64,000 bases of DNA, taken from contig CANKXX010000002.1 in NCBI GenBank assembly GCA_947487835.1, positions 372,001-436,000 of the forward strand, in the 5' to 3' direction. This document shows positions 17,429 through 25,913 of the stretch, piece by piece. The notes below the pieces were generated by a model. That model made no database searches, was not told where the DNA came from, and was given only the letters and a program-made list of their open reading frames with translations. The position numbers were made by a program, and so were the translations under genes. Source of the stretch: an uncultured Microbacteriaceae bacterium. Its GTDB lineage: Bacteria > Actinomycetota > Actinomycetes > Actinomycetales > Microbacteriaceae. The number at the start of each line of letters is the position of its first letter. Positions within the stretch are counted from its first letter, which is position 1.

Positions 17429-18067
17429 TTACTTGAGTACGTAGATGACCAGGAAGAGCCCGATCCAAACGACGTCGACGAAGTGCCAGTAGTAGGAGAC
17501 GACGATGGCGCTCGTCGCCTCGCGGTGCCCGAAGTTGCGGACCGCATATGCGCGGCCGATGACGAGAAGGAAGGCGATGAGGCCGCCAGTCACGTGCAGG
17601 CCGTGGAAGCCGGTGGTGATGTAGAAGGCCGAGCCGTAGGCGTTCGAGTCGAGCGCGATGCCCTCGCTCACGAGGGTCGCGTACTCGAGCACCTGTCCGG
17701 CGACGAAGATGGCGCCGAGGGCGTAGGTGAGGAAGAACCACTCGACCATGCCCCACTGCGACGGGCGGGGACCCGTGGAACGCGGCTTCATCTTCTCTGC
17801 CGCGAAGACACCCATCTGGCAGGTGACCGAGGACAGCACGAGGATGATCGTGTTCACCGTCGAGTACGGCACGTTGAGGCGGTTCGCCTCGAACGACCAC
17901 TGCTCGGGCGATGTGCTGCGGAGGGTGAAGTAGATGGCGAAGAGACCCGCGAAGAACATCACCTCGCTGCCCAGCCAGACGATCGTGCCGACGGCAACCG
18001 AATTCGGCCGGTTCACCACCGGCGCATGGGCTGCGGGAGAGATTGAGGTGCTCGTCACAATGTCCAT
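17429..18067 (-). CDS. ctaE: cytochrome c oxidase subunit III
   Basis: A 212-residue, five-helix subunit III of the aa3 oxidase, the short actinobacterial form. Landmarks are the first helix [34 protein letters not shown] with its conserved histidines, and the C-terminal [20 protein letters not shown]. It heads the operon ctaE-qcrC-qcrA-qcrB and is divergent from trpD across 95 bases. This ctaE-qcr-trpD order is standard in Microbacteriaceae and their relatives. Confidence 0.97.
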   Translation of the reverse strand: MDIVTSTSISPAAHAPVVNRPNSVAVGTIVWLGSEVMFFAGLFAIYFTLRSTSPEQWSFEANRLNVPYSTVNTIILVLSSVTCQMGVFAAEKMKPRSTGPRPSQWGMVEWFFLTYALGAIFVAGQVLEYATLVSEGIALDSNAYGSAFYITTGFHGLHVTGGLIAFLLVIGRAYAVRNFGHREATSAIVVSYYWHFVDVVWIGLFLVIYVLK

Positions 18068-18150
18068 TATGGACTAGTCGGGGGTGCCATTCGGTCATTG
18101 GCGGCGGCTTCGAAGGGATTGGCAGCAGGCTGTCGATTTCGGGTGGACAG

Positions 18151-18156
18151 TACTGT
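18151..18156 (+). promoter_or_regulatory. candidate -10 element of trpD, probably leaderless
   Basis: TACTGT fits TANNNT and ends six bases before the trpD ATG, with no ribosome-binding site in between. Confidence 0.45.
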
Positions 18157-18162
18157 TGTGGC

Positions 18163-19218
18163 ATGACGCTCGCACCGACGTGGCCCTCCGTGCTCAATTC
18201 GATGCTCGACGGAAACGACCTGTCCGTCGCCGAGTCCACGTGGGCGATGCGGGAGGTCATGACGGGGGACGCGACCCCCGCGCAGATCGCCGGACTGCTC
18301 GTCGCGCTCCGCTTCAAGGGCGAGACCGTGGACGAGATCGTCGGCTTCCGCGACGCCGTGCTGGAGAACGCGGTCCCGCTCGACGTCGACTCCCGCGCGC
18401 TCGACATCGTGGGCACCGGCGGGGACCCCTACGGCGCCGTGCTCAACATCTCGTCCGCCGCATCCGTCATCGCTGCGGCCGCGGGGGTACCCGTCGTCAA
18501 GCACGGCAACCGAGGGGCGAGCTCCTCGTCGGGAGCGTCCGACGTGCTCTCCGTGCTCGGGGTCAACCTCGCGATCTCGCCGGAGCGCGTGGCGGAGGTG
18601 TTCCGGGAGACCGGCATCACGCTGGCCTTCGCCCAGCTCTTCCACCCCGGCTTCCGGCACGCCGGTCCGACCCGCAAGGACCTCGGCATCGCGACGATGT
18701 TCAACATCCTCGGCCCGCTCTGCAACCCGGCGCGGCCCGACGCCTCCGCGGTGGGCGTGTCCGCGCTCGACCGCGTGCCGCTCATGGCGGGCGTGTTCCA
18801 GACCCGCGGTGCCACCGCCCTCGTCTACCGGGGCGACGACGGCATCGACAAGCTCACCACGAGCGGGCACAGCCGCATCTGGGAGGTCTCGGGCGGATCG
18901 GTCAAGCAGCACGACCTGGACCCGCTCGATCTCGGCATCCCGCGTGCCGAGATCTCCGACCTGCTCGGTCAGGGCCCCGAGTACAACGCCGGGGTGGTGC
19001 GCGGCGTGCTGGCCGGAGAGCCCGGGCCGCAGCGCGACATCGTGCTGCTCAACGCCGCGGCCGGGCTCGTGTCCTTCGAGCTCGCCGAGCGGCCCGAGCA
19101 GTTCCTCGTGCCGATCCTCGAGCGGCTGCGTGCCAAGCTCGCCGTCGCGGCCGAGGCGGTCGACTCGGGCGCGGCCGAGGCGAAGCTGCAGGAGTGGGTG
19201 GACGCCACCAACCGCTAG
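18163..19218 (+). CDS. trpD: anthranilate phosphoribosyltransferase
   Basis: A 351-residue TrpD that joins anthranilate to PRPP, the second step of tryptophan synthesis. Typical motifs are the PRPP-binding GTGGDPYG and KHGNRGASSSSG, the metal-binding region around GDDGIDKLTTSG, and an anthranilate channel segment LFHPGFRHAGPTRKDLG. I chose the ATG at 18163, which places the family N-terminus correctly. No other trp gene is nearby; an isolated trpD next to ctaE is usual in these bacteria. It is convergent with glpK, with 57 bases between the stops. Confidence 0.96.
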   Translation: MTLAPTWPSVLNSMLDGNDLSVAESTWAMREVMTGDATPAQIAGLLVALRFKGETVDEIVGFRDAVLENAVPLDVDSRALDIVGTGGDPYGAVLNISSAASVIAAAAGVPVVKHGNRGASSSSGASDVLSVLGVNLAISPERVAEVFRETGITLAFAQLFHPGFRHAGPTRKDLGIATMFNILGPLCNPARPDASAVGVSALDRVPLMAGVFQTRGATALVYRGDDGIDKLTTSGHSRIWEVSGGSVKQHDLDPLDLGIPRAEISDLLGQGPEYNAGVVRGVLAGEPGPQRDIVLLNAAAGLVSFELAERPEQFLVPILERLRAKLAVAAEAVDSGAAEAKLQEWVDATNR

Positions 19219-19275
19219 CCGTGCGGCCGGCGGTCGGTGGCGTCCGCGCTCAGAGTTCCGCGACGCCCGGTGGCG

Positions 19276-20790
19276 CTACTGCACGTCCTCGTCGACCCAG
19301 TCGAACGTCTTGGTGACGGCCTTCTTCCAGAGGCGCAGCTGACGGTCGCGCTCGGCGTCCTCCATCTGCGGCTCCCACCGGCTGTCCTCCTGCCAGTTGC
19401 TGCGCAGGTCGTCGAGGTTGTCCCAGAAGCCGGTCGCGAGGCCGGCGGCGTAGGCGGCGCCGAGGGCGGTGGTCTCCGCGACGACGGGGCGGACGACGGG
19501 AACGCCGAGGATGTCGGCCTGGAACTGCATGAGCAGGGTGTTGGCGATCATGCCGCCGTCCACCTTCAGCTCCTTGAGGTCCACTCCGGCATCCGCGTTC
19601 ACGGCGTCGAGCACCTCGCGGGTCTGGAACGCCGTCGCCTCGAGCGCGGCGCGGGCGATGTGCCCCTTGTTCACGTAGCGGGTGAGCCCGACGAGCGCGC
19701 CGCGGGCGTCGGAGCGCCAGTAGGGCGCGAAGAGCCCGGAGAACGCGGGCACGAAGTACACGCCGCCGTTGTCCTCGACCGTCGCCGCGAGCTCCTCGAT
19801 CTCCGGGGCGGTCTTGATCATGCCGAGATTGTCGCGCAGCCACTGCACGAGCGAGCCGGTGACGGCGATCGAGCCCTCGAGCGCGTAGTGCGGCTTCGCG
19901 TCGCCCAGCTTGTAGCCGAGGGTCGTGAGCAGCCCGTTCTGCGACCGCACGATCTCCTCGCCCGTGTTGAAGATGAGGAAGTTACCGGTGCCGTACGTGT
20001 TCTTCGACTCGCCCGTGTCGAACGCGGCCTGGCCGAAGGTCGCCGCCTGCTGGTCGCCGAGGATGCCCGCGATGGGCACCTCGCGGAGCAGGCTGGAGGC
20101 CTCCGCCGTGCCGTAGATCTCGGACGAGCTCTTGATCTCGGGCAGCATCGACCGCGGCACGTCGAAGGCGGCGAGGATCTCGTCGTCCCACTGCAGCGTC
20201 TCGAGGTCCATGAACAGGGTGCGGGACGCGTTGGTGACGTCCGTGACGTGCACGCCGCCGTCGGTGCCGCCCGTGAGGTTCCAGGTCACCCAGCTGTCGG
20301 TCGTGCCGAAGAGCAGGTCGCCCGCCTCGGCCTTCTCGCGCGCGCCCTCGACGTTCTCGAGGATCCAGACGATCTTCGTACCAGAGAAGTAGGTGGCCAG
20401 GGGGAGGCCGACGGTCTGCTTGAAGCGCTCGACGCCGCCGTCCGCCGCGAGCCGGTCGACGATCGGCTGGGTGCGGGTGTCCTGCCAGACGATGGCGTTG
20501 TAGACGGGCTTGCCCGTCGTCCTGTCCCACACCACGGCGGTCTCGCGCTGGTTGGTGATGCCGATCGCCACGACGTCGTGGCGGGTGATGTCGGCCTTGG
20601 ACAGGGCGAGGCCGATGACCTCGCGGGTGTTGCGCCAGATCTCCTCCGGGTCGTGCTCCACCCAGCCTGCGCGGGGGAAGATCTGCTCGTGCTCACGCTG
20701 GCCGACCGAGACGATGGATCCGCCGTGGTCGAAGACGATGGCGCGGGTGCTCGTCGTTCCCTGGTCGATGGCGACGATGTACTGGCTCAT
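19276..20790 (-). CDS. glpK: glycerol kinase
   Basis: A 504-residue FGGY-family kinase that phosphorylates glycerol to sn-glycerol 3-phosphate. It starts with the ATP-binding signature [18 protein letters not shown], has [11 protein letters not shown] and the glycerol-binding TNQRET region, the phosphate-2 motif VDGGMIANT, and [20 protein letters not shown]. The length is standard. It lies downstream of glpF on the same strand, separated by a 160-base gap that holds a hexamer repeat. GAGGAG is set ten bases before the ATG. No glycerol 3-phosphate dehydrogenase gene is in the window. Confidence 0.97.
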   Translation of the reverse strand: MSQYIVAIDQGTTSTRAIVFDHGGSIVSVGQREHEQIFPRAGWVEHDPEEIWRNTREVIGLALSKADITRHDVVAIGITNQRETAVVWDRTTGKPVYNAIVWQDTRTQPIVDRLAADGGVERFKQTVGLPLATYFSGTKIVWILENVEGAREKAEAGDLLFGTTDSWVTWNLTGGTDGGVHVTDVTNASRTLFMDLETLQWDDEILAAFDVPRSMLPEIKSSSEIYGTAEASSLLREVPIAGILGDQQAATFGQAAFDTGESKNTYGTGNFLIFNTGEEIVRSQNGLLTTLGYKLGDAKPHYALEGSIAVTGSLVQWLRDNLGMIKTAPEIEELAATVEDNGGVYFVPAFSGLFAPYWRSDARGALVGLTRYVNKGHIARAALEATAFQTREVLDAVNADAGVDLKELKVDGGMIANTLLMQFQADILGVPVVRPVVAETTALGAAYAAGLATGFWDNLDDLRSNWQEDSRWEPQMEDAERDRQLRLWKKAVTKTFDWVDEDVQ

Positions 20791-20900
20791 GGCGGTGGTT
20801 CTCCTCGTGCTGGTCGGATGGGCTCGGGTCGGATCGGTGTGCGTGGATCACGCGCCGGCCGGCCGGACGGCTCTGTCGCGGTGGGCTGGCTCGTGGGTGG

Positions 20901-20935
20901 TGCGGGTGCGGGTGCGGGCGCGGGTGCGGGTGCGG
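20901..20935. repeat. hexamer tandem repeat between glpF and glpK
   Basis: Six units of TGCGGG (one reads CGCGGG, the last lacks one base) run without interruption. They lie in the transcribed spacer of glpF-glpK, where the RNA strand is CCCGCA repeated. No gene covers them. Confidence 0.8.
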
Positions 20936-20950
20936 CTCAGCACCCGAGGT

Positions 20951-21703
20951 TCAGATGACGGGTAGCAGGGCGTAGGACAGCAGGCCGGCGAGCACGCCGC
21001 CGATCAGCGGGCCGGCGACCGGAACCCAGGAGTAGGCCCAGTCGCTCGTCCCCTTTCCCTTGATGGGCAGCAGGGCATGCGCGATGCGGGGGCCGAGGTC
21101 GCGGGCGGGGTTGATGGCGTAGCCGGTCGGGCCGCCGAGGGAGACGCCGATGCCGACCACGAGCAGGGCCACGGGCAGGGCGCCGAGGGCCGCGAGGCCG
21201 GCGGGCGTCGTCGTGTCGGCGTCGCCGTTGTTGGTGAGGCCGAAGCCGATCACCACGAACACGAGGACGAAGGTGCCGAGGATCTCGGTCACCAGGTTCC
21301 AGCCGTAGTTGCGGATGGCCGGCCCGGTGGAGAACACGGCGAGCTTCGACACGGCGTCCGGCTCCGCGTCGAAGTGCTGGCGGTACGCGAGCCAGCAGAG
21401 CACGGCGCCGAGGAAGGCGCCGAGCATCTGGGCGAGCAGATAGAGGGGAACGACCGCGATGTCCACCTTGCCCGCGACGAGCAGGCCCGCCGTCACCGCG
21501 GGGTTGAGGTGTGCGCCGGATGCGTAGGACACCGTGACGCCCGCGAACACCGCGAAGCCCCAGCCGAAGGTGATCATGAGGAACCCGGCGTTGTAGCCCT
21601 TGTTCCCGGCGAGCAGGACGTTGGCGACGACGCCGCAGCCCAGCAGGATCAGGATCGCTGTACCCACCGTCTCCGACACGAAAATGGTACCGAGATCGTC
21701 CAC
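20951..21703 (-). CDS. glpF: glycerol facilitator / aquaglyceroporin (MIP family)
   Basis: A 250-residue MIP channel with six helices and two half-helices. The two NPA boxes are HLNPAVTAG and AINPARDLGPR; the Asp directly after NPAR is the mark of glycerol facilitators rather than water-only aquaporins. I placed the start at the GTG at 21703 because GGAAGG stands seven bases upstream; the frame stays open further back without any site. It imports glycerol for GlpK and possibly passes dihydroxyacetone for the divergent dhaKLM genes. Confidence 0.93.
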   Translation of the reverse strand: MDDLGTIFVSETVGTAILILLGCGVVANVLLAGNKGYNAGFLMITFGWGFAVFAGVTVSYASGAHLNPAVTAGLLVAGKVDIAVVPLYLLAQMLGAFLGAVLCWLAYRQHFDAEPDAVSKLAVFSTGPAIRNYGWNLVTEILGTFVLVFVVIGFGLTNNGDADTTTPAGLAALGALPVALLVVGIGVSLGGPTGYAINPARDLGPRIAHALLPIKGKGTSDWAYSWVPVAGPLIGGVLAGLLSYALLPVI

Positions 21704-21921
21704 GATAAGACCTTCCGAGAAGGGGATCGGATGGGGCGCATCCGCCCGCGCCGTCGCGAGTGCCTCCACCATAGACCCGGGCAAACGCCGTATTCCACAA
21801 GGGATTGAAATCCGCCCGCCGACCTTCTCGGCCGCTTCCGGTTGGGCGTACATTGAGCAGGCGCGACACCGCCCGCCCGTGCCCCCGTGTCCGGCGGAGC
21901 GGGCACACCCCCGCGAGCATC

Positions 21922-21976
21922 GACGAGCACGCAGTAGACGAGCACGCAGTAGACGAGCACGTAGTAGACGAGCACC
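21922..21976. repeat. 15-base tandem repeat in the dhaK leader
   Basis: The unit GACGAGCACGCAGTA occurs at 21922, 21937 and 21952 (the third with one change, GTAGTA), and a partial fourth copy at 21967 runs into the dhaK ribosome-binding site. It lies inside the 284-base divergent region between glpF and dhaK, otherwise without recognisable features. Confidence 0.9.
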
Positions 21977-21987
21977 GAGGAGATTCA

Positions 21988-22989
21988 ATGAAGAAGCTCA
22001 TCAACGATCCGAGGGCCGTCGTGTCCGAGTCCCTGCAGGGGCTCGCGGCCGCCCATTCCGACGTGGTGACCGTGCACACCGACCCGGACTTCATCGTGCG
22101 CGCGGGCGGTCCGCGCCAGGGCAAGGTGGCGCTGGTCAGCGGCGGGGGCAGCGGGCACGAGCCGCTGCACGGCGGGTTCGTGGGCGAGGGGATGCTCGAC
22201 GCCGCCGTACCGGGGCCGGTGTTCACCTCACCGACGCCCGACCCCATCGTCGCGGCGACGCTCGCCGTGGACGGCGGCGCGGGAGTGCTGCACATCGTGA
22301 AGAACTACACCGGCGACGTGCTGAATTTCGAGACCGCGGCGGAGCTCGCGGAGGTGGAGGGGGTGACGGTGCGCTCCGTCGTCATCGACGACGACGTCGC
22401 CGTGAAGGACTCCCTGTACACAGCGGGCCGGCGCGGGGTCGCCGGGACGGTGCTCGTCGAGAAGATCGCGGGGGCGGCCGCCGAGCGCGGGGACGACCTC
22501 GACGCCGTGGCGGCGATCGCGACCCGCGTCAATGCGCAGGCGCGGTCCATGGGCGTCGCCCTCACCCCGTCCACCGTCCCGCACGCCGGGGAGCCCAGCT
22601 TCACGCTCGCCGACGACGAGGTGGAGATCGGCATCGGCATTCACGGCGAGCCCGGGCGGGAGCGGATCCCGCTCGAGCCGGCGGACGCCATCGTGGACCG
22701 CCTGCTGGCGCCGATCCTCGAGGACCTGCCGTTCGAGGGCGGCGACCGCGTGCTGCTGTTCGTCAACGGCATGGGCGGAACCCCGCAGGTCGAGCTGTAC
22801 ATCGTGTTCCGCCGCGCGGCGGAGGCTCTGCGCGAGCGGGGCATCGAAGTGGCACGCTCGCTGGTAGGCAACTACGTGACGTCCCTCGAGATGCAGGGGG
22901 TGTCGATCACGCTGCTGAAGCTCGACGACGAGTTCGTCGAGCTGTGGGACGCACCCGTGAACACCATCGCCCTGCGATGGGGAAGGTAG
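21988..22989 (+). CDS. dhaK: dihydroxyacetone kinase, DhaK subunit
   Basis: A 333-residue DhaK, the subunit that binds dihydroxyacetone covalently as a hemiaminal through a histidine; H219 in [12 protein letters not shown] fits that role. [15 protein letters not shown] near residue 52 is the glycine-rich substrate loop. DhaL transfers phosphate from its bound ADP to the substrate held here. GAGGAG lies six bases before the ATG. The frame is open upstream through the tandem repeat, but the ribosome-binding site and family alignment favour this start. It is the first gene of dhaK-dhaL-dhaM. Confidence 0.95.
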   Translation: MKKLINDPRAVVSESLQGLAAAHSDVVTVHTDPDFIVRAGGPRQGKVALVSGGGSGHEPLHGGFVGEGMLDAAVPGPVFTSPTPDPIVAATLAVDGGAGVLHIVKNYTGDVLNFETAAELAEVEGVTVRSVVIDDDVAVKDSLYTAGRRGVAGTVLVEKIAGAAAERGDDLDAVAAIATRVNAQARSMGVALTPSTVPHAGEPSFTLADDEVEIGIGIHGEPGRERIPLEPADAIVDRLLAPILEDLPFEGGDRVLLFVNGMGGTPQVELYIVFRRAAEALRERGIEVARSLVGNYVTSLEMQGVSITLLKLDDEFVELWDAPVNTIALRWGR

Positions 22990-22997
22990 GCGGATAG

Positions 22998-23639
22998 ATG
23001 GGCTTGGACAGCGGATGGGCGCTGGCGTGGGTGCGGGAGAGCGCCCGGGTCATCGCGGAGCACCGGGCGGAGCTGATCGCGCTCGACCGGGAGATCGGTG
23101 ACGGCGACCACGGCGAGAACATGGACCGCGGCTTCACCGCGGTGCTCGCGAAGCTCGACGGCGTCGAGCCCGGCACGCCGGGCGACGTGCTCAAGCTCGT
23201 CGCCACGACGCTCATCTCGACCGTCGGCGGCGCGTCCGGGCCGCTCTTCGGCACGGCGTACCTGAAGGCGGCGGGCGCCGTCACGGGAGCCGAGGAGCTC
23301 GACGGCGCCGCACTGGTCGCGCTGCTGACCGCGGCCCGCGACGGGATCGTGCTGCGCGGCAAGGCGGAGACGGGCGACAAGACGATGATCGACGCCTGGT
23401 CGCCCGCGGTCGACGCGGCAGCCGCCGCGCAGGCCGACGGGGCGAGCGAGGCGGCCGTGCTCGAGGCCGCCGCGGCCGCCGCCGAGTCGGGGGCCGAGGC
23501 GACCGAGCCGCTCGTCGCGCGCAAGGGCCGCGCGAGCTACCTGGGCGAGCGTGCCATCGGGCACCGCGACCCGGGCGCCCAGTCGAGCGCCCTTCTGCTC
23601 CGCGCCGCAGCGCAGACCGCCGCGGAAGCGGCATCGTGA
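22998..23639 (+). CDS. dhaL: dihydroxyacetone kinase, DhaL subunit
   Basis: A 213-residue DhaL, the ADP-binding subunit that is re-phosphorylated by DhaM. The Asp triad that holds magnesium and nucleotide is in DREIGDGDHGENMDRGF near residue 30. TVGGASGPLFGTAYLKA and GDKTMIDAW are the other family motifs, and the C-terminus YLGERAIGHRDPGAQS is typical. It starts eight bases after dhaK; its stop codon overlaps the dhaM start as GTGA. Confidence 0.95.
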   Translation: MGLDSGWALAWVRESARVIAEHRAELIALDREIGDGDHGENMDRGFTAVLAKLDGVEPGTPGDVLKLVATTLISTVGGASGPLFGTAYLKAAGAVTGAEELDGAALVALLTAARDGIVLRGKAETGDKTMIDAWSPAVDAAAAAQADGASEAAVLEAAAAAAESGAEATEPLVARKGRASYLGERAIGHRDPGAQSSALLLRAAAQTAAEAAS

Positions 23640-24328
23640 CCGTCGGCATCGTCTTCGTCTCGCACAGCGCCAAGATCGCCGAGGGGCTGATCGACCTCGC
23701 GCGGCAGATGGCCCACGACGTCGAGATGCAGAGCGCCGGGGGCACGGACGACGGCGGCATCGGCACGAGCTACGACCGGGTGACCGCGGCCATCGACGCC
23801 GTGAACACCGGCTCGGGCGTCGTCGTGCTCTGCGACCTCGGCTCGGCCTACCTGACCGCCGAGACGGCCGTGGACTTCCTGGACGACGACGTGCGGAACG
23901 AGGTGCGCATCGTGGACGCCCCGCTCGTCGAGGGCGGGGTGGCGGCAGCCGTTGCCGCCCAGACCGGGGGGCACCTCGACGCCGTCGTCGCGGCCGCGCG
24001 CTCGGCGGGCGAGGCGTTCGCCCCCGGGGCCGGTCTCCAGCCCGGCACGCTGCCGGTGCCGCAGGACCCGGACGCGGTCGTCGCGACCGTCACCGTCGTG
24101 AACGAGGAGGGGCTGCACGCCCGCCCGGCGGCGGAGTTCGTGAAGCTGGCATCGACCTTCGACGCGAGGATCACGGTGAACGGCGTCGACGGCAAGTCGC
24201 TGCTGCGCATCATGACCCTCGCGCTCACCCGCGGTTCCGACGCGACCATCTCGGCGACAGGCGAGCAGGCGCGCGAGGCGGTCGACGGGCTCGCCGAGCT
24301 CATCCGCTCCGGTTTCGGCGAGGCCTGA
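23636..24328 (+). CDS. dhaM: PTS-dependent dihydroxyacetone kinase phosphotransferase DhaM (EIIA-HPr fusion)
   Basis: A 230-residue two-domain protein. Residues 1-130 are the mannose-type EIIA domain with phospho-accepting H10 in FVSHS. Residues 145-230 are an HPr domain with H161 in GLHARPAAEFV. A linker rich in Gly and Pro joins them. It carries phosphate from PTS enzyme I to the ADP in DhaL. E. coli DhaM has a further, truncated enzyme I domain; this one ends after HPr, so it must rely on an enzyme I encoded elsewhere. The HPr serine site reads KSLLRIMTL. Start GTG overlaps the dhaL stop. Confidence 0.94.
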   Translation: MTVGIVFVSHSAKIAEGLIDLARQMAHDVEMQSAGGTDDGGIGTSYDRVTAAIDAVNTGSGVVVLCDLGSAYLTAETAVDFLDDDVRNEVRIVDAPLVEGGVAAAVAAQTGGHLDAVVAAARSAGEAFAPGAGLQPGTLPVPQDPDAVVATVTVVNEEGLHARPAAEFVKLASTFDARITVNGVDGKSLLRIMTLALTRGSDATISATGEQAREAVDGLAELIRSGFGEA

Positions 24329-24347
24329 GCGGAAAGCCCGGAGCCGG

Positions 24348-24377
24348 GCGCGCGGCCGCGCGTAGGCGGCCGCGCGC
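24348..24377. terminator. GC-rich hairpin between dhaM and the convergent VOC gene
   Basis: Arms GCGCGCGGCCGC and GCGGCCGCGCGC pair perfectly over 12 bp around a six-base loop. There is no T-run. Its place between two convergent stops fits a bidirectional terminator. Confidence 0.55.
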
Positions 24378-24405
24378 ACGCGTCCGCGCTTCTGTGTCCG
24401 CAGCG

Positions 24406-24795
24406 CTACTCGGGCTCCTCGTCGAGCACCGCGAGGACGTTCCCGGCCGGGTCGCGGAACCAGGCGATGCCCGGCCCCTCGCTCTCCCGCATGATGCCCC
24501 TCGAGTCCGTGGGGAACTCGCTGTCGTCGTAGATCTTGGTCTGCACGCCGCGCGAGTTGAGCTCCTCCACCGCGGCCTCGAGATCCGACACGGGGAAGTT
24601 CAGGACGGTGAACGTCGCCGGCGTGTGCTCCTCCTTGCCGTAGACGAGCACGCGGCCGCCGCCCTCGAGCTCGAGGGTGAGGAAGCCCATGGGGTTGTCC
24701 TGGACGCGCAGGCCCAGGGTGTCGCGATAGAACGTGCGAGCCGCGTCGACATCGTCGACGGAGAAGCCGCTGAAAGCGTGCACTGAGCTGAACAA
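24406..24795 (-). CDS. VOC family (glyoxalase/bleomycin resistance-like) protein
   Basis: A 129-residue single VOC-domain protein with the paired beta-alpha-beta-beta-beta units: FSVDDVDAARTFYRDTLGL at the start and WFRDPAGNVLAVLDE at the end. The substrate and activity are unknown; such stand-alone proteins may be dioxygenases, isomerases or binding proteins. The start is probably the TTG at 24795, giving MFSSVHAFSGFSV, because GAGGAGGAT precedes it and homologues begin in this way. A longer Cys-rich in-frame extension lacks support. The 155 bases upstream hold nothing else I can identify. Confidence 0.82.
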   Translation of the reverse strand: MFSSVHAFSGFSVDDVDAARTFYRDTLGLRVQDNPMGFLTLELEGGGRVLVYGKEEHTPATFTVLNFPVSDLEAAVEELNSRGVQTKIYDDSEFPTDSRGIMRESEGPGIAWFRDPAGNVLAVLDEEPE

Positions 24796-24950
24796 GAGAT
24801 CCTCCTCGATCGCCTGCCCCGCTGCCGCGGGGGTGCCGGACGGGGACGTGCGTCGCCGACACCGGCCACACTGGCACTGCGGGCGCTCCGTGTCCATGCC
24901 GGAGGACGCCGCCGGACCCCGCCGCGAGGGAAAGCGATCCGCCTGGGCGA

Positions 24951-25820
24951 TCAGCCCGGAAGCGATACCTCGATCATGCCGTCGACGACGCGCGTCCTGA
25001 ACCGGTGCTGCGGCGCCGTCGCGGGCCCGTGCACGACCTCGCCGGTCTCGATCTCGAAGACGCTGCCGTGCCACGGGCACACGACGCAGGGGTCGCCGCC
25101 GCCCTCGAGGAGGGTGCCCTCACCGAGCGGCCCCGACAGGTGACTGCACTTGGCGGACAGGGCGGAGACGCGGTCGCCCTGGCGGTAGAGCAACACGGAG
25201 ACGTCGCCCAGGTAGCGCTGCTGGAGGGTGCGCTCGGGCACGTCGTCCAGCGGGGCCAGCGGCGACCAGCCGCTCGGCACGAGGTGCGGCACGTCCTCGG
25301 CGTGATTGGCGCCCGCGGCCATGGCGTACGAGAGGTGGCCGCCGAGGTAGCCGCCGCCGCTGACGAGGGCGAGGCCCGCGTAGCCGAGCACCTTGCCGCT
25401 GACGTGCTTGCCCCGCCTGCGCTGCAGGTAGGACGCGGCGTACAGCGTGGTGGCGAGGATGTTCGCGGCGGAGTGCACGAGCCCGACGCGCTGCTGCTGG
25501 CGGTGCAGCTGGGACCAGTCGTTGAAGCCGGCCGCAGCCGTGGGCAGCGCGCTGATCACGCCGGCGCCGACGAGCATCCGGGACGCCCTCTCGGTGCCGG
25601 GAACGAGGTCGAGGCCCGCGGCGGAGAGCCAGGCTCCGGCGGGCGCGAGGATCATCAGCGGGTGCAGAGCATGCCCGATCGGCACCCCGTGCAGGATGTC
25701 GCGCAGCCACTGGGGCCGGATGACCCGCTCGACGCCCTTCTGCACCGCCTTCACCGCGGGGTCGAGCACCGCGGCGTCCTCGAGGTTGTCGATCGGCTTG
25801 AGCAGGGGCAGGCGCTTCAT
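24951..25820 (-). CDS. DUF2231-Rieske [2Fe-2S] fusion membrane protein
   Basis: A 289-residue protein joining a membrane DUF2231 domain to a Rieske ferredoxin domain. The N-terminal part (about 45-190) has four helices with the DUF2231 features GVPIGHALHPLMI and AGFNDWSQL. The C-terminal part (about 195-289) is a Rieske domain with C225-x-H in AKCSHLSGPL and the pair in CPWHGSVFE. An electron-transfer role at the membrane is implied, with an unknown partner. I chose the ATG at 25820, which has GAGGAG six bases upstream, over a GTG two codons earlier. Histidines in GHALHP and LVHSAAN could ligate a heme, but that is a guess. Confidence 0.87.
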   Translation of the reverse strand: MKRLPLLKPIDNLEDAAVLDPAVKAVQKGVERVIRPQWLRDILHGVPIGHALHPLMILAPAGAWLSAAGLDLVPGTERASRMLVGAGVISALPTAAAGFNDWSQLHRQQQRVGLVHSAANILATTLYAASYLQRRRGKHVSGKVLGYAGLALVSGGGYLGGHLSYAMAAGANHAEDVPHLVPSGWSPLAPLDDVPERTLQQRYLGDVSVLLYRQGDRVSALSAKCSHLSGPLGEGTLLEGGGDPCVVCPWHGSVFEIETGEVVHGPATAPQHRFRTRVVDGMIEVSLPG

Positions 25821-25913
25821 GTGCACTCCTCGGTGAGACGGTGAGTCCGAGCCTAGACACGGCCCGCGACCGCGGCTACGACGGTTCGGCAGGGTCTCAG
25901 GCTCGCCGCTGGG

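Noticed and set aside
21805-21987. N-terminal extension of DhaK through the tandem repeat
   Set aside because: The frame is open, but GAGGAG is set correctly before the ATG at 21988 and the family N-terminus begins there.
24796-24899. Cys-rich extension of the VOC protein (MDTERPQCQCGRCRR)
   Set aside because: The TTG at 24795 has a strong ribosome-binding site and gives the family N-terminus; the extension has no site of its own.
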